Part shown: positions 9,905 to 21,115 of the stretch, in pieces
How positions within the stretch are numbered: position 1 is the stretch's first letter
How the letters are laid out: each line of letters opens with the position of its first letter
Assembly (NCBI GenBank): GCA_018857735.1
Contig: JABMCL010000191.1
Span: forward strand, 1,312,501-1,376,500
Source of the DNA: Alviniconcha marisindica
Taxonomy: Eukaryota > Mollusca > Gastropoda > Provannidae
Direction of reading: 5' to 3'
DNA length: 64,000 nucleotides
Program-made: the position numbers and the translations under genes
Notes under the pieces: generated by a model
What the model was told of the DNA's origin: nothing
The model's database searches: none
The model's input: only the letters and a program-made list of their open reading frames with translations

Positions 9905-11930
9905 GTATGTTGCGTAACGCCGCTTCGGACGATCGGACTCAGTCGCGCTGTCGATCACTGACGACCACCGGCCATTTTACCGACACCAGTTACACCATTT
10001 CCTCAACCATTTAACTACTATGTATAGGTGCACTTTTGGGAAGGGGTGGATGGGTAGGGGCTGTTTGTACTTTATTGATATTTGAGGATAAGAGTGAATC
10101 TGATGTTTGACAACATGAATAATGTAGCATGGGTGCATGTGGAGGGCCTGAATCGACGTTTGTGGAAAAATTGATCACGTTCAAACAGCAAAAAATAATC
10201 AGGAGGATAAAATCTTTGTGCGTGAAATCTAAGAAGACAGGCTTCTTGATTGTCTTAAAAATCTTGGAAATTCTTCAGGACCACCAAGTTCAGCACTTCA
10301 AATCCATTTCGAATCTCCAAGGATGAAGCTCCGACGCCATTGTCAGTAGTTGGGCCTTTGTTTATTTCCTTCTTGTTATTTCAACTTTCTCGAGCCTTGT
10401 TAGGTGCGTGGCGTTTCAGTCTTTTTCGTTCTGTTTACTCTAGCTTTCACAACAGGCTCAACAGGCTAGACCTCATCAGTAAGCCTGTCTTTTATTGGGT
10501 GTTTTATTTTATTTTCCCAATTTATCCTTTTTGTTTCATCATATGTAAAAATGAAAAAGGTTTAGTTCGTTCTAGTTCAATAGACTAGCGATTTCGTGGC
10601 CTCCTGGGTTAGGGTTTGGGGTTGGGCTAGTTATCGGTTCTTGCCATTCACTGTTTTTTCTCTTGGCTTGCCCTTTTTTCTCGAGTTATATCGTTCATTT
10701 ACGATGTACGAGTGAGGGCCGGGAGTAGTCTTGATGTTTAACGAGACCTCTCATTCTTTCTTTGTGTGGGGTAGTTCGTGACGTCTTTGCCCTGCCGGTT
10801 GTTGTCACTGCTAAGTGGGTTGTAACGTGTACATGGATTACGTGTATCCAGCCTTTGTCCCGTTGCTCGCTGTCATTACTTGCCTCCTTTTCTTTTCAGA
10901 AAGTGTTGTTGTTGTTTTCTCTCCTTTTCCCCTCTTTTTCACCACGCGTTCTTTCTTTTTTATCTTTGGTTTATTGGCCATTTCGTACCCGCCTGTTAGC
11001 TTGCTGATTAGGGCAGCCATTTTGTATTTCTTGTCGTCTGTATTTGTTTACATCCCGATGCTTTGTCATCGTTAGTCCTGATTAGCGTTTTGCTTTATCA
11101 GTCTGCAGCCTTTGTTTTTCAAGATGGAAGCCGGGTTAGTGAGGGGTTAGTTCAGAGTTAGTTATGGTTACTTTGGCTTTCCGTTTGTTTGTCGTTGGCA
11201 CATTTATTTTTGCTCTGTGCTCTTATGACTGTAGTCGTCCACTCCTTTGTTGCAGACAAAATGACTGTTGTGATTTGATGGTGTTTTTTGTAGTTTTTTC
11301 TGTTTTTTCTCCACCTTATGCTTGCAAGTAGGAACCGTTTGGGCTTTTGAGGTGGTTTCAGCTGTTTTTGTTTCTTTCATTTGGTGTCAGCTGTTTGCTT
11401 GCCTGATTAGGGCAGCCATTTTTCGTTTGCCACCAGCATTTGTGGTTTGGTCTTTCGAGTCTTTCTTTGCCACAAGCAAGTAGAAGCAGAATCTATCAAA
11501 GGTGTCATGTGTGTACTCTTTCTGTCGCTCTTACAACTTAAGTCAGGGTCTCATTTGATTGTACTTTTTTTACCTGTTCTCATGGTATCCTGTCTAGTAG
11601 TGACTAGTACTTTTGTATTTTTTCTTTCTTTCTTTTTTTACGTTATTAGCCCATTCTTTTGCATACTTTTCGGAAATGTCTTCAATTTTTGAGAGAGATA
11701 GGCTTTTTAGTTTTACATGTGGCCCTTTTGTGTTGTTTATAAAGGAGCTAGCAGGTGGTAATTGGTCGGTGTGTAACTTGGTGGTGGAAAAATCTGACAG
11801 AATGGTTGATCATACCAGCATCTCCTAGCTTCATGTGTTATTGTTGATCATGCCAGCATCTCCTAGCTTTAGGTAAACTATTCATAATCCATACGTTATT
11901 ATACCAAAGTGGCATCCACGACTGCTGTCA
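9905..11930. other. T-rich region without a recognised gene
   Basis: Low-complexity T/GT-rich DNA. Two diverged ~50-bp repeats around GATTAGGGCAGCCATTTT lie at about 11000 and 11400. TTGATCATRCCAGCATCTCC is repeated at about 11804 and 11843. A 65-codon open frame at 10129-10326 has no recognisable features. Several plus-strand frames encode hydrophobic Phe/Leu stretches that simply follow the T-richness. Confidence 0.4.
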
Positions 11931-11932
11931 TG

Positions 11933-11933
11933 T

Positions 11934-12013
<80 letters not shown>
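11933..12013. repeat. (CT)n microsatellite
   Basis: About 40 uninterrupted CT units. Confidence 0.97.
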
Positions 12014-12015
<2 letters not shown>

Positions 12016-12326
12016 CTGATTTATTTGCCAGATGTTTCTGTCAATTTTTTGACAGTTTCCATTGAATTGGTGAATTCGTGTCACAGAATACACCACAGTG
12101 GAATCCATGCTGTCTTTTCATTTGTACATTTACTCCTTGTGTTGGTTATCTGTTTTGATACTCTCTCTCTCTTTCTTTCTCTTGCCTGTCTATTATCTCT
12201 GACTCTTTGGGGATCTCTTTCCCTACATCCAGTCTTCAGCTTATCCACTCTGTTTCCTCTTGGATTTCACACACACATGCATCAAGCTTGACTTCTTACA
12301 TAACTGACTCATAATGTTGTTAGGGC

Positions 12327-12329
<3 letters not shown>

Positions 12330-12420
<91 letters not shown>
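12330..12420. repeat. (CA)n microsatellite
   Basis: About 45 uninterrupted CA units. The following 12421-12845 holds no recognised gene. Confidence 0.97.
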
Positions 12421-12849
12421 GTGACACCTTAAAGTTTTTACACAGACCTAAACAGATCAGAATGACTTGCTTTCTTCGGATCAACATAAACCTCTCATCG
12501 CTCTGAAACAGGCCCACCACACTAACCCATAATTATGACTGTATGAAATTAATCATGTGAAATCACAGGACCCGCAAGAACAAAATATAAAGAAAAACAA
12601 AAACAAATGAAAAGAAAAACCACACGCACAAATTTCGAAAACTACACTCAAAATGAGCAGTAACAAATATGATCAGTCGGACGAGCACCAACATCGGGTT
12701 AGTTTACATTCGCGTGTGGTGAAATTGTCTCCCCTAATACATCTGTAACCGAGTGTATTGTATACATGTTTCGGGCCATGATTTTTAACCTTTCTTTCCG
12801 GTTGCTTATCCTTTTTGATTGGGTGGGAGGTTTATGGCCCCAATTATCT

Positions 12850-13830
12850 AAGGTGTTAAAACCTGTGCGCTGGCCGGCAGCGTCCCAGACTGGAAGGGTA
12901 TTACTACCCGCCAGTCGTCGGTCCGGTCTCTCCGAGTGACAAGGTCATGGCCTGCATATACATCAGACACAACGTCCTCTTTAGCAACGAACCGAACATC
13001 ACAGGTCCTCCCAACGGGTATACCTGCGGAGTGAGGGTTCGTGTTCAAGGGCAGTTGGATTTCATGATTGTGAACTGCTACACCCCCCAGACATGCACCA
13101 GTTTCGACTGGCTGACTGAGCTCGGAGGCAAAGGCAGATGCCTGGTCACTGGAGACTTCAACGTCCGGGACAGAAGCTGGGAGCGGGATTACGAGTCCTC
13201 ATCGCCCTCACTCACCGCCCAGATAGACAACAGTGACTTCATCGTGTTGAACGATGGATCTTTCACCCGCATACCTGACCGCTCGGATCAGAGGCCGTCG
13301 GCTATCGACCTGACCCTCGTGACTCCCGACACAGCCAGCGGTGCGGAGTGGGAAGTAGGTGCGGATTCTTTGTCGTCCGACCACCTGCCCATCACAGTCA
13401 GCTTCGTTTTCTCAGCAGAGAAGGAGACTCCTGCTACCACCAGCAAGTACAACTACGACCTGGCCAACTGGGACTTGTTCAGGAGTCTTCTGGGAACCGC
13501 AGAGATAAACGTAGGCGATGCTGACCTCGACGAAGTGAACCGACGAATAGTCTCCTCCATACTTGAAGCCGCCAGGGAATCTATACCGATGACCGGTGGT
13601 GGGCTGTCACGGTCGAATAGCAACCCTTGGTGGAACAAAGAATGCGAGGAGGCTGTCAGAGTCAAACGGGTAATGTACAGGCACTACTCCAAAGACCAGA
13701 ACGCCGAGACTCACGAACGAATGAAAGCAGCCAACAGAGACTGCAACAAGATCATAGCCACAGGCCAAGAAGGATCACTGGATAGCCTTCGCGGATTCTA
13801 TTTCGGCTGGGAAGGCGGACTTAGGATCTG
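12850..13830 (+). pseudogene. LINE endonuclease domain (partial)
   Basis: This would nick target DNA to prime reverse transcription. Visible motifs: MACIYIRHN near 12947, GDFNVRDRSW near 13160, the RPSAIDLTLV strand near 13296, and SDHLPIT near 13375, the last three being the D/N- and H-containing blocks of the exonuclease-endonuclease-phosphatase fold. The N-terminal strands with the catalytic Glu are missing, consistent with 5' truncation. The frame is open upstream of the ATG at 12947, so that ATG is not a true start. The frame shifts near 13829, where WKKIRRMK continues in the next frame to about 14064. Confidence 0.85.
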
Positions 13831-14062
13831 TGTGGAAGAAGATCAGAAGAATGAAGCAGCAGTGCGTTGTTCCTGATTGTGACCTGCAACACGGCAGCAC
13901 AAAGTACACCACGGCCCAGAGCAAAGCGGACGCTCTCGCGAAAGCTTTCGCTGAGGCCAGTGACACCGACAGTCTCCCGGCGGACAGGCAACAATTCCGA
14001 CGAGAGATGGAGGCTACCTTCACGCACCCGGTGCCAGACGACAGTTTGGCGGTTAACAGCCC

Positions 14063-15637
14063 ATGACCTGCACCGAGCTAAGACGAGCCTTGGCTTCCAT
14101 CAAGAAAGTCAAAGTCTCCACCGGTGTGGACACCGTCTCGTATCGGATGCTGAAAGAGGCCCCCGAGTCGTTTCTGAAGATCCTGCTGGATTTCTTCCAA
14201 AGATGCTGGGATGGGGGCACAATCCCCGCTGGGTGGAAACACGCCATTGTCGTCCCCATCCACAAACACGGCAAACCGAGGAAGGAGCTCGGCAGTTACA
14301 GACCCATCTCCCTGACATCCCACCTAGGGAAAGTGTACGAGCGGGTGATCAAGAACCGACTAGAATACCACTGTGAGTCAAAGAAAGTGTTTCCCGTGTG
14401 CCAGGCCGGCTTCCGACGGGGACGGGGTGTCACAGACCACCTGGTGAAACTGGGTGAGCACGTCGGGAGGGCACTAGGGAGGAGAAAGGTCCTACTGACG
14501 TGCTTCTTTGACATCTCCCGTGCCTACGACCAGGTCTGGCACGCCAAGCTACTACAGAAACTCGACAAGATCGGAATTTCCGGCAACATGTACAACTACA
14601 TCAGATCCTTCCTGAGCGACAGATCGATGCAGGTCAGGTGGAAGGGAGCCACGTCGACCACCAAAGGAGTAAGTATGGGCGTTCCTCAGGGATCAGTGAT
14701 CGCCCCCCTGTTGTTCAACATCATGGTCCACGACGTGGACACAGCAGTGAAGGGAAAGGTAGTGCTGACCATGTACGCCGACGATTGGCGATATGGACGG
14801 CCCCATATCAGACGTCTCCACACAAACAGCTCGTGTGTGAAACACAGCATGAAACTGTTCCAGGAACTGTGGACGGGTGGTCCACTTTATGCAAGTAAAT
14901 GGATTCGCTCTTTCTTCCCAGAAAACGTGTTCGTCCCATTCCACACCAACACCTCTCAGAACACGGAGGTGCACGTCAGGGTGAACGGGCAGAGCATCTT
15001 TGCATCGAAAGAAGTTAAGTACCTGGGTGTACACTTCACTCGCTGGGGGCGTACGAACCAGCAGGTCGCGCACAACGCGCGGAACGCCTCCCGAGCCCTC
15101 AACGTGATCAAGGTGCTATCTGCTCAGCCCTGGGCCAACACCCCCAAGATCCTCGTGAACGTGGTGCGGGCCCTGGTGCGCTCACGCCTGTCGTACGGAC
15201 TGGAAGCCATGCCCCACCTATCGAAAACGGGCCTCGCCCGTCTCACCGCCATAGAGGTGCGCGGTCTGCGACTGGCCCTCGGGCTGCCGCAGTCCGTGCC
15301 ACAGTGCCTGGTGTACAGAGAGGCCGGGCTCCTCCCGTTCCGTCGCCACATCCAGCTCATCTGTAGTAAGTATGTTTTTAGATGCCAGACTGTCGACAAC
15401 TCCACCGTCGACGAGATAACTACTGCCTTCCGAAACCCCTCCCAACTCCAGTCCTACTCCTTCATCTGTGACCTGGTCTGCGACCTGGTCCGGAGCGCGG
15501 GACTGGATGGTGTTGAGGTGGCGACGAGGCCGATGCATCCCTATCCACCTTGGCTCCTGGAACGAGCGCACGTTGAGGTGGACATGGAAGGCGCTGAAGA
15601 AGGACCAGAATCCACTCGTTCTAGCAGTCACAGCTAG
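14063..15637 (+). pseudogene. LINE reverse transcriptase domain
   Basis: A 524-codon open frame carrying the RT core: SYRPISLTSHLGKVYERVI (about 14302), CQAGFRRGRGVTDHL, motif A FFDISRAYDQVWH (about 14505), motif B GVSMGVPQGSVIAPLLFNI (about 14668), motif C MYADDWRY (YADD at 14774-14785) and VKYLGVHF (about 15016). All catalytic Asp residues are present. The previous frame ends in TGA overlapping this ATG (ATGA at 14063-14066); the protein continues naturally across that point, so I read it as a frameshift rather than programmed reinitiation. After about 15600 the homology moves into another frame for RNase H. Confidence 0.92.
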
Positions 15638-15639
15638 GC

Positions 15640-16518
15640 TATGCCTGGAAGAAAAGTACCAACACCACCTGAAGATCTTCACTGATGGTTCTGTGATGGA
15701 GGATGGTGCAGCTGGAGCTGCCTTTGTGATCCCAGAGTTCAACAACCTCACACACTCCTATTCACTACCCGCAGTGTCGGTCTTCACCGCTGAGCTGTTG
15801 GCTATCTCCATGGCCCTGCAACACATCAGCGCGATACCAGTCACTCCCTTCGCCATCGTTATCTGCAGCGACTCCAAGGCGGCGCTGGCAGCCATCAAGT
15901 CCGACTCTCAAAACGCACGGGAGGATCTTGTGCGTGAGATCGCGACAACCACCCATCAGCTGATCACCCGCGGTACGGAAGTTCGCTTTCAGTGGGTACC
16001 AGCGCACGTCTGCCTCTCTGGAAACGAGAAGGCGGATAGAGCAGCAAAAAGAGGAGCCAAGGGAGTTGACTCCTCGACTGTGACGATGAAAATCGGCCTG
16101 GCCGACGTATATGCGGAACTAAACCAAGCAGGCGTGGAAGCAGTGGGAGAAGGAGTTCCACTCAATGGCCACGGCCAAGGAGTGGGACGATACCTCTCCC
16201 CCCTGCAGGGCAGGAATCTCCTTCCCTGGAGAGCCGACCTACATAGCTCGCATCATGCATCGTCTGCACGTGGGCGTCTGGAGATGCATGAGCGTACCGA
16301 CGAAGTGTGAGTGTGAGATGAGCGTCTCGTTTCACCACGTGATGTTCTCCTGCACCTCATGTTCAGACCATTTCCAGCCTCTGACTGGGAAACTACGCAG
16401 CGTGGGACTGCCCCTGTGTACAAAAAGCCTGGCAGTGTGCGATCAGCGTGAAGGATGGAGCCTCTTACGGGCTGCAGCCAGACTGGTCTACACCTGTCCA
16501 CTGGCAGCCTACCTGTAG
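15640..16518 (+). pseudogene. LINE RNase H domain and C-terminal Cys/His region
   Basis: RNase H removes RNA from RNA:DNA hybrids. Four catalytic blocks are visible in one frame: FTDGSVMEDGA (from 15678), the TAELLAISMAL helix, ICSDSKAALAAIKS and PAHVCLSGNEKADRAAK, giving D, E, D and H/D. After about 16110 the reading moves to another frame, which carries a C-x-C...H...C-x-x-C pattern (CECEMSVSFHHVMFSCTSC) like the zinc-knuckle end of I-superfamily ORF2 proteins. The stop is near 16518. Frame changes on both sides mean no intact polyprotein. Confidence 0.88.
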
Positions 16519-17080
16519 TATGTGGGACCACCGGCTACGTTCAACGCTTTCCCGCAGCTCGGGTTAATCCCGGCAGCGGAGGAAGGGGCGAACGTCCCCG
16601 TGTTTCCCGCACCCAGTTCTAGTCTGCTGGACCTGATTCCAGCGACCACCACAAATGTATGCTTGCATACCCAAGTGTTTTTAGCCGCCTGACTACAGGC
16701 CTCGATTTTACTACAAGTGTATTTAAACTACCATGTGCGTCTTCGACGTTTTTAACTGTAAATACTGTGTGTGCCGATTGTACATATTACATGTTGGTGC
16801 AGCCCACCGACATAACCTTGCAAGGTTTTTTCATCTGCAGCCCAGTTTTTAACTGTAAATAGTGGACGACGATCTTTTTAACCGGTCCTTAGCGTGCTGC
16901 CCAGTTCTACGAGTGAATGCCCCAGTACAGCCAAGACGACCCAGCACCCTGACCCCAGTATTGATCCGCAGGTGGACACATCTCATCTCTCCCCTCACCC
17001 CTCATTCCCCCTTTGTTCCAGCGACCTCATATCCCGATCCAAATATTGATCCGCAGTGAACCAAGCTTTCTTCGCTCCCA

Positions 17081-17118
<38 letters not shown>

Positions 17119-17170
17119 TCTCCCCCATGATCTAACTATGATATATCCAAGTCAAGCTTACTTTATAGAT
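16519..17170 (+). other. 3' UTR of the Nimb/I-like LINE
   Basis: No coding signal. CCCAGTTTTTAACTGTAAAT (about 16841) partly repeats TTTTTAACTGTAAATACTG (about 16750), and ATTGATCCGCAG occurs at 16960 and 17045. A C homopolymer lies at 17083-17117. Confidence 0.6.
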
Positions 17171-17210
17171 TGTCCCTAATATGCTTTTAGCATCTGAGGA
17201 CATTAAACAA
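17171..17210 (+). promoter_or_regulatory. LINE 3' tail stem-loop (probable RT recognition element)
   Basis: TGTCCCTAAT, then stem ATGCT (17181-17185), loop TTT, stem AGCAT (17189-17193), then CTGAGGACATTAAACA. The same frame with different but still paired stems occurs at 36801-36840 (ATGTC/GACAT) and in SINE family 2 (AAGCC/GGTTT). The base-pair changes are compensatory, which supports an RNA structure read by the LINE RT when it starts copying. Confidence 0.7.
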
Positions 17211-17439
17211 AAACTCAACAACAAGGCAGCGTCCCTTTCCCCCCAGCGTCCCTGCAGAGGCAGGTTGTTTGTTTGCTGCTGCGGTCAGTGTTCATGTGTT
17301 CATCTCAGGGGAGAGCCTGTAAGTAGTAATTTTTCTATGGCTTGTTGTTCTGTTTCTCATTGATGTATGTTTATAATGTTACCATGTTCACAACGTGCCT
17401 TGATTTTGGTTCTTGAACACGTGGGTAATTTCGGCGTCA

Positions 17440-18265
17440 GATTGTCGCCTGGTTGCAGCCGCCATGGCGTCAGTGTACATTGTTTGTGCGTTCAAATGTT
17501 AAGCCTTTATGCCACAGGATGACCGATGTTTCCAAAATGCATGCAGCTAACCTTGGTTAGATGATATGTAGCTAGTATGTTATGCTGCCATTGTTGGATG
17601 TTCAGCTGGAGTGATGTTTTGCCGATGTAAACGGTTATGACGTTGTTCATGGATATGCTCTGCTAGTTAGTAACAGTGACATGCTGTAACGCTTTGAGTA
17701 ACGAGGCTGGAGCCGGTCAGTTTATGACTGACTTCTTCCCGCTTACGGCATGGTCCCAAGTGCCACACGTGTCACTGTCCGTCTCGTTGTGTGCTTAAGT
17801 GGAACAGTGCTGTAACAGTTATCTCACCCTTCCTGTTAATGAGCTTGGTAATCCGTATTTTTCACTGTTACTTTATTGTATACTATTATATATTGGGAGT
17901 TCATCAGTTAATATACTGGCCGTCTCTTGTACTCACCGCCGCGACACTGTGACATACGGGTTCAAGTGCAAGTCATGCACACAACTTATGTGCTTGATCA
18001 TTTTGTCATAGTTACCGTGACCATCATGTATTATAGTAACCCACAGATAAACTACATGGTTACTGTATTTATTAGATAATTGCTGTTGTTTACTCTTTAC
18101 GTTGCTTTCATGTTCTAAATGTTTTGTTTGCTTGTGTCTTTTACAACACAGACACTGTTTCCTGGTGGTTGGTGTACAAATAAAAGTTATGTTATAGCAA
18201 CCTCTGACTTGTGGCTCTTCATCCATGCTTCCAACCTGCTTCCCCACTCCACTCCCCTTACACAT
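17440..18265 (+). mobile_element. Dispersed repeat with LTR-like features, copy 1
   Basis: 17640-18031 aligns with 23586-23978 in the same orientation, sharing ATATGCTCTGCTAGT, GTGTCACTGTCCGTCTC and TTACTTTATTGTATACTATT. Downstream are AATAAAAG (about 18180) and CCACTCCACTCCCCTTACA (about 18243), as expected near an LTR 3' end. No gag-pol lies nearby. The call as a solo LTR is inference; the repeat itself is clear. Confidence 0.5.
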
Positions 18266-18663
18266 TGTTTATAGCTGCCGCTTGGGGCGCTTCGCGTAAT
18301 GCGATCCACGCGTTTTACAGTGTAGCTGTGCGGGACGCACTATCTTCGCGTAGCGTACTATCTTTGGTAATGGTATTGGATTTTTTCTTCTTCCTCTTCT
18401 TCTTCTTCTGGTCAGCGTGGTGCTTCTACTTAGCATTTAATTTTGCGCATTATAAATCTACTTCAAAGCTGAAAAGAGCGCTACTGTTGTCACCCTGCGC
18501 AAATAATGATTGTTTACAACTGAGGGAGTGTGGAAACCAGACTAAATAAACTGAACGAGACCAGCAAGAAATCATTTTATGTTTTGTTGTTGTTGTTGGC
18601 AACCGAGAAAAATGGTGTTTCCATGTAGATCTAGTTATGGCGTTTTTATTCAGACGGGTTGAA

Positions 18664-18664
18664 T

Positions 18665-18749
<85 letters not shown>
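18664..18749. repeat. (CT)n microsatellite
   Basis: CT run with a single TTCT interruption near the end. Confidence 0.95.
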
Positions 18750-18801
18750 ATTTGCTGCTTTTCTCGCTTGCAAGTTAATCCGGATCATACGAAAAGATGT
18801 T

Positions 18802-19223
18802 TTGTCTCGTAAAACTCGTAAATCTCATAAAAGACTGACAGGATGTTTTACATACCTCCCAGTTTTATAGCATTCTCAGTGTGTCTGTCTTTGTGTCTCT
18901 TTCTCTGACCCCACCCCCATCAGAAAACAAACATCCCGTGTTTTTACTGCGTAAATATTAATTTATCTTTTTATTTGTAGGACATCTACGTTATTTTGCA
19001 ACAAGACTTTTCTTGTCTCGTAAAACTCGTAAATCTCATGAAAGACTGACAGGATGTTTTACATATCTCCGAGTTTTATAGCATTCTCAGTGTGTCTGTC
19101 TTTGTGTCTCTTTCTCTGACCCCACCCCCATCAGAAAACAAACATCCCGTGTTTTTACTACGTAAATATTAATTTATCTTTTTATTTGTAGGACATCTAC
19201 GTTATTTTGCAACAAGACTTTTC
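18802..19223. repeat. 211-bp tandem duplication
   Basis: Two head-to-tail copies, 18802-19012 and 19013-19223, differing at only a few positions (for example TACATACCTCCCAG versus TACATATCTCCGAG). The low divergence suggests a recent event. Confidence 0.95.
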
Positions 19224-19299
19224 CAGTTTGGAACAAAAAGTAAAGCTGGCATCCAAACAGGCTACATCCATAATGTGTGTAAGACTCTCCACACCCCCT

Positions 19300-19500
19300 C
19301 CCCCCCACAACAAACAAACAAAAAAGTTTTTTTAAAGCGCAAAATCTTGTCCCTATAGACTATTTCAAGCGCCCCCCCGCCCCCCCTCCCCGCGCGCGCG
19401 CACACACACACACCTTTTTTTTTGTTCGCGGGGAAAATAAGTGGGGGGGGGGGGGGTTACAAAACAAACAAACAAAAAACAAACAAACAAACAAAAAACA
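19300..19500. repeat. C-, CG/CA- and G-rich simple sequence
   Basis: C-rich 19366-19390, (CG)/(CA) 19391-19412, poly-G 19443-19456 and (AAAC)n to about 19500. Confidence 0.8.
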
Positions 19501-19793
19501 GGGAGCACCGATTTTAGTTCCGCACCGAATACCCGCTAAACATACGAAGCGCGATCACACTCGGCTATACCCGTTTTAGTCGCTTAATTGTGAACACAGC
19601 CGCTGCTGTTAACTCTCGCGGACAGGCATTAGGCTTGAACGCAGTCATTCCTACACGCTTATATGCCACGTTTCGGCTGAGAAAAAGCGGATGTTCCGAA
19701 AGTTTGGAAAGTGAAAGATTCGCCATATCGGTCGGTCGAGTTGTAAACCGTGGCGAAAAGTTCGACGACTGCGGCTGTGCCAATAAATGGGAG

Positions 19794-20100
19794 TGGATAT
19801 CAGCGCGAAGTCAGACACTCTCTTGTCTCGACCATTGTCCGAGTCCATGTATACGAACTTTGCCTAACTCAAAGTCTCGGACTCTAAAGTCAGGGACTTT
19901 GGTTTAGGCCTGGCCTACCGTAGTCCCGATTCATAGTTAAGGCCCCAGTACCTACTACGGTAGGCCAGGTCTAAACCAAAGTCCCTTACTTTAGAGTCCA
20001 AGACTGAGTTAGGCAAAGTTCGTATACATGGACGCGGACAATGGTCTCGGACAATGGTTGTCTCAACAGATGGTCAGACTTCGCGCTGATAAGAAAGTGG
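19794..20100. mobile_element. Foldback (long inverted-repeat) element
   Basis: Left arm about 19797-19914 and right arm about 19957-20095 are inverted complements with small indels; both contain the GTATACGAACTTTGCC core and GGCCTACCGTAGT. The ~40-bp centre has GATTCATAGTTAAGGCCCC, which also occurs inverted near 20975. No coding sequence. The size and shape suit a foldback MITE, but no clear target duplication was found. Confidence 0.75.
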
Positions 20101-20269
20101 TCATCACACGCGTCATCGCTTGTGCTAACTTTAGACGGGCAATCCCATCTGGGCATGCGCACCGACACGCTTCGTTCACTTCCCTGCGACGTATTTCGCA
20201 CGCGCAAACATCGGTAAACATAAACATTAGGTGAAGGCATGCCTGGCAGGCCCCGATTCTGAATGTGAT

Positions 20270-20416
20270 TCGCCATGTTTTACTTCTGCAACACCCAAGC
20301 GATTTCGACGAGGTCATTATTCGTAAAAACGCAAATCTATCGACATCTTCGATGGAGTATTCTTCTTGGCATTTACTGAATCGAGTAACCGTAGCATCGT
20401 CTGCTGCATCGGCCAT
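20270..20416 (-). CDS. Possible first coding exon (MADAADD...), unrecognised
   Basis: On the minus strand an ATG at 20416 in strong context (TTCAAAATGGCC) starts MADAADDATVTRFSKCQEEY, an acidic, compositionally normal protein. The frame stays open to 20063 but overlaps the foldback arm there, so any genuine exon should end earlier; weak GT donors exist near 20270. No domain is recognised. Alternatives are an exon captured by the repeat cluster or a chance frame. Confidence 0.25.
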
Positions 20417-20487
20417 TTTGAACTTGTCAGAAAGGCAGTGGACGCTGTGAAATCAGGTAGCCTACGCTGTGCAGATGAATTTAAATA

Positions 20488-20922
20488 ACAAGAAAATAAA
20501 TCAAGTGATAATGTAAGACGTCAAGCAAACTTGCTCTCATAATAATTTGCAAACATTAAATTGTACGATCACATTAATCAGTCATTATGCCTGCGTCGCT
20601 CGGCGAGTGCGACCTTTCTTCCCTCCAAAATGAAAGAGCTTTGCCTTTGGCCGACGAACATCTAGTACTCATTTGACGAAGTAAACGAAAGATTTTTTGA
20701 TTTTTTTTAAAGAGAGAGAAGCCGCTGGATTCAGACGTAAAGAAGCAACAACAGCAAAAAAAACAAAAAAAAAACAAGAAAAACCAACTTTCCAAGCATA
20801 ACAAGGCTAAAAGCAGTCATAGTCCCGGGCCTACGACCTTTAGTCCAGCGAAATCGCTAGCCTAAATATCGGCTGTTTAGGCCCGAGGTTCGGCCCGGAC
20901 TTTGGTGTAGTCCCGGTCCATG
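20488..20922. repeat. Direct repeat A of the foldback cluster
   Basis: Matches 21116-21630 (ACAAGAAAATAAATCAAGTG through the GGCCCGAGGTTCGGCCCGG region). Copy A lacks about 105 bp present in copy B at 21314-21420, with the break next to short GAT/TGATT repeats, so A looks like a deletion derivative. Confidence 0.85.
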
Positions 20923-21112
20923 GTTACCATTAAGGACACACAACCTACGCTATCGTGAAGATGTTACACCTGGGGCCTTAACTATGAATCGGGCCTAAAG
21001 CGGTAGGCCGGCCTAAATCTCAAGGCTATTGACAATGGCCCCAAAATGGTAACCATGGACCGGGCCGAAAGTCGGGCCTAAACAGCCGATATTTAGGCTA
21101 GCGATTTCGCCT
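20846..21112. mobile_element. Second foldback element
   Basis: Left arm from 20846 (GCGAAATCGCTAGCCTAAAT...) to about 20930 is the inverted complement of about 21040-21112, ending at GGTAACCATGGACCGGGCC. The spacer is about 105 bp and shares CTTAACTATGAATCGGGCC, inverted, with the centre of the first foldback element. Confidence 0.8.
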
Positions 21113-21115
21113 GAT

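Larger units (their letters stand above)
12850..17215 (+). mobile_element. Nimb/I-clade-like non-LTR retrotransposon, 5'-truncated
   Basis: A 4.4-kb element with, in order, an apurinic-type endonuclease lacking its N-terminus, reverse transcriptase, RNase H, a C-terminal Cys/His region, a ~650-bp 3' UTR with a poly-C tract and a 3' tail (17171-17215). Endonuclease plus RT plus RNase H is the I-superfamily arrangement; Nimb elements of this layout were described in snails (Nimbus of Biomphalaria), which is why I favour that clade. At least four frame changes (near 13829, 14063, 15600 and 16110) make it non-functional. No clear target duplication was found. The tail hairpin links it to SINE family 2. 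Confidence 0.85.

Noticed and set aside
10340..11080. Membrane protein suggested by hydrophobic frames
   Set aside because: The Phe/Leu/Val richness follows T-rich DNA in all frames, and no conserved segment or exon border supports it.
14063..14066. ATGA stop-start overlap as programmed reinitiation between endonuclease and RT
   Set aside because: Protein homology is continuous across it and the element has other frameshifts; a simple one-base mutation explains it.
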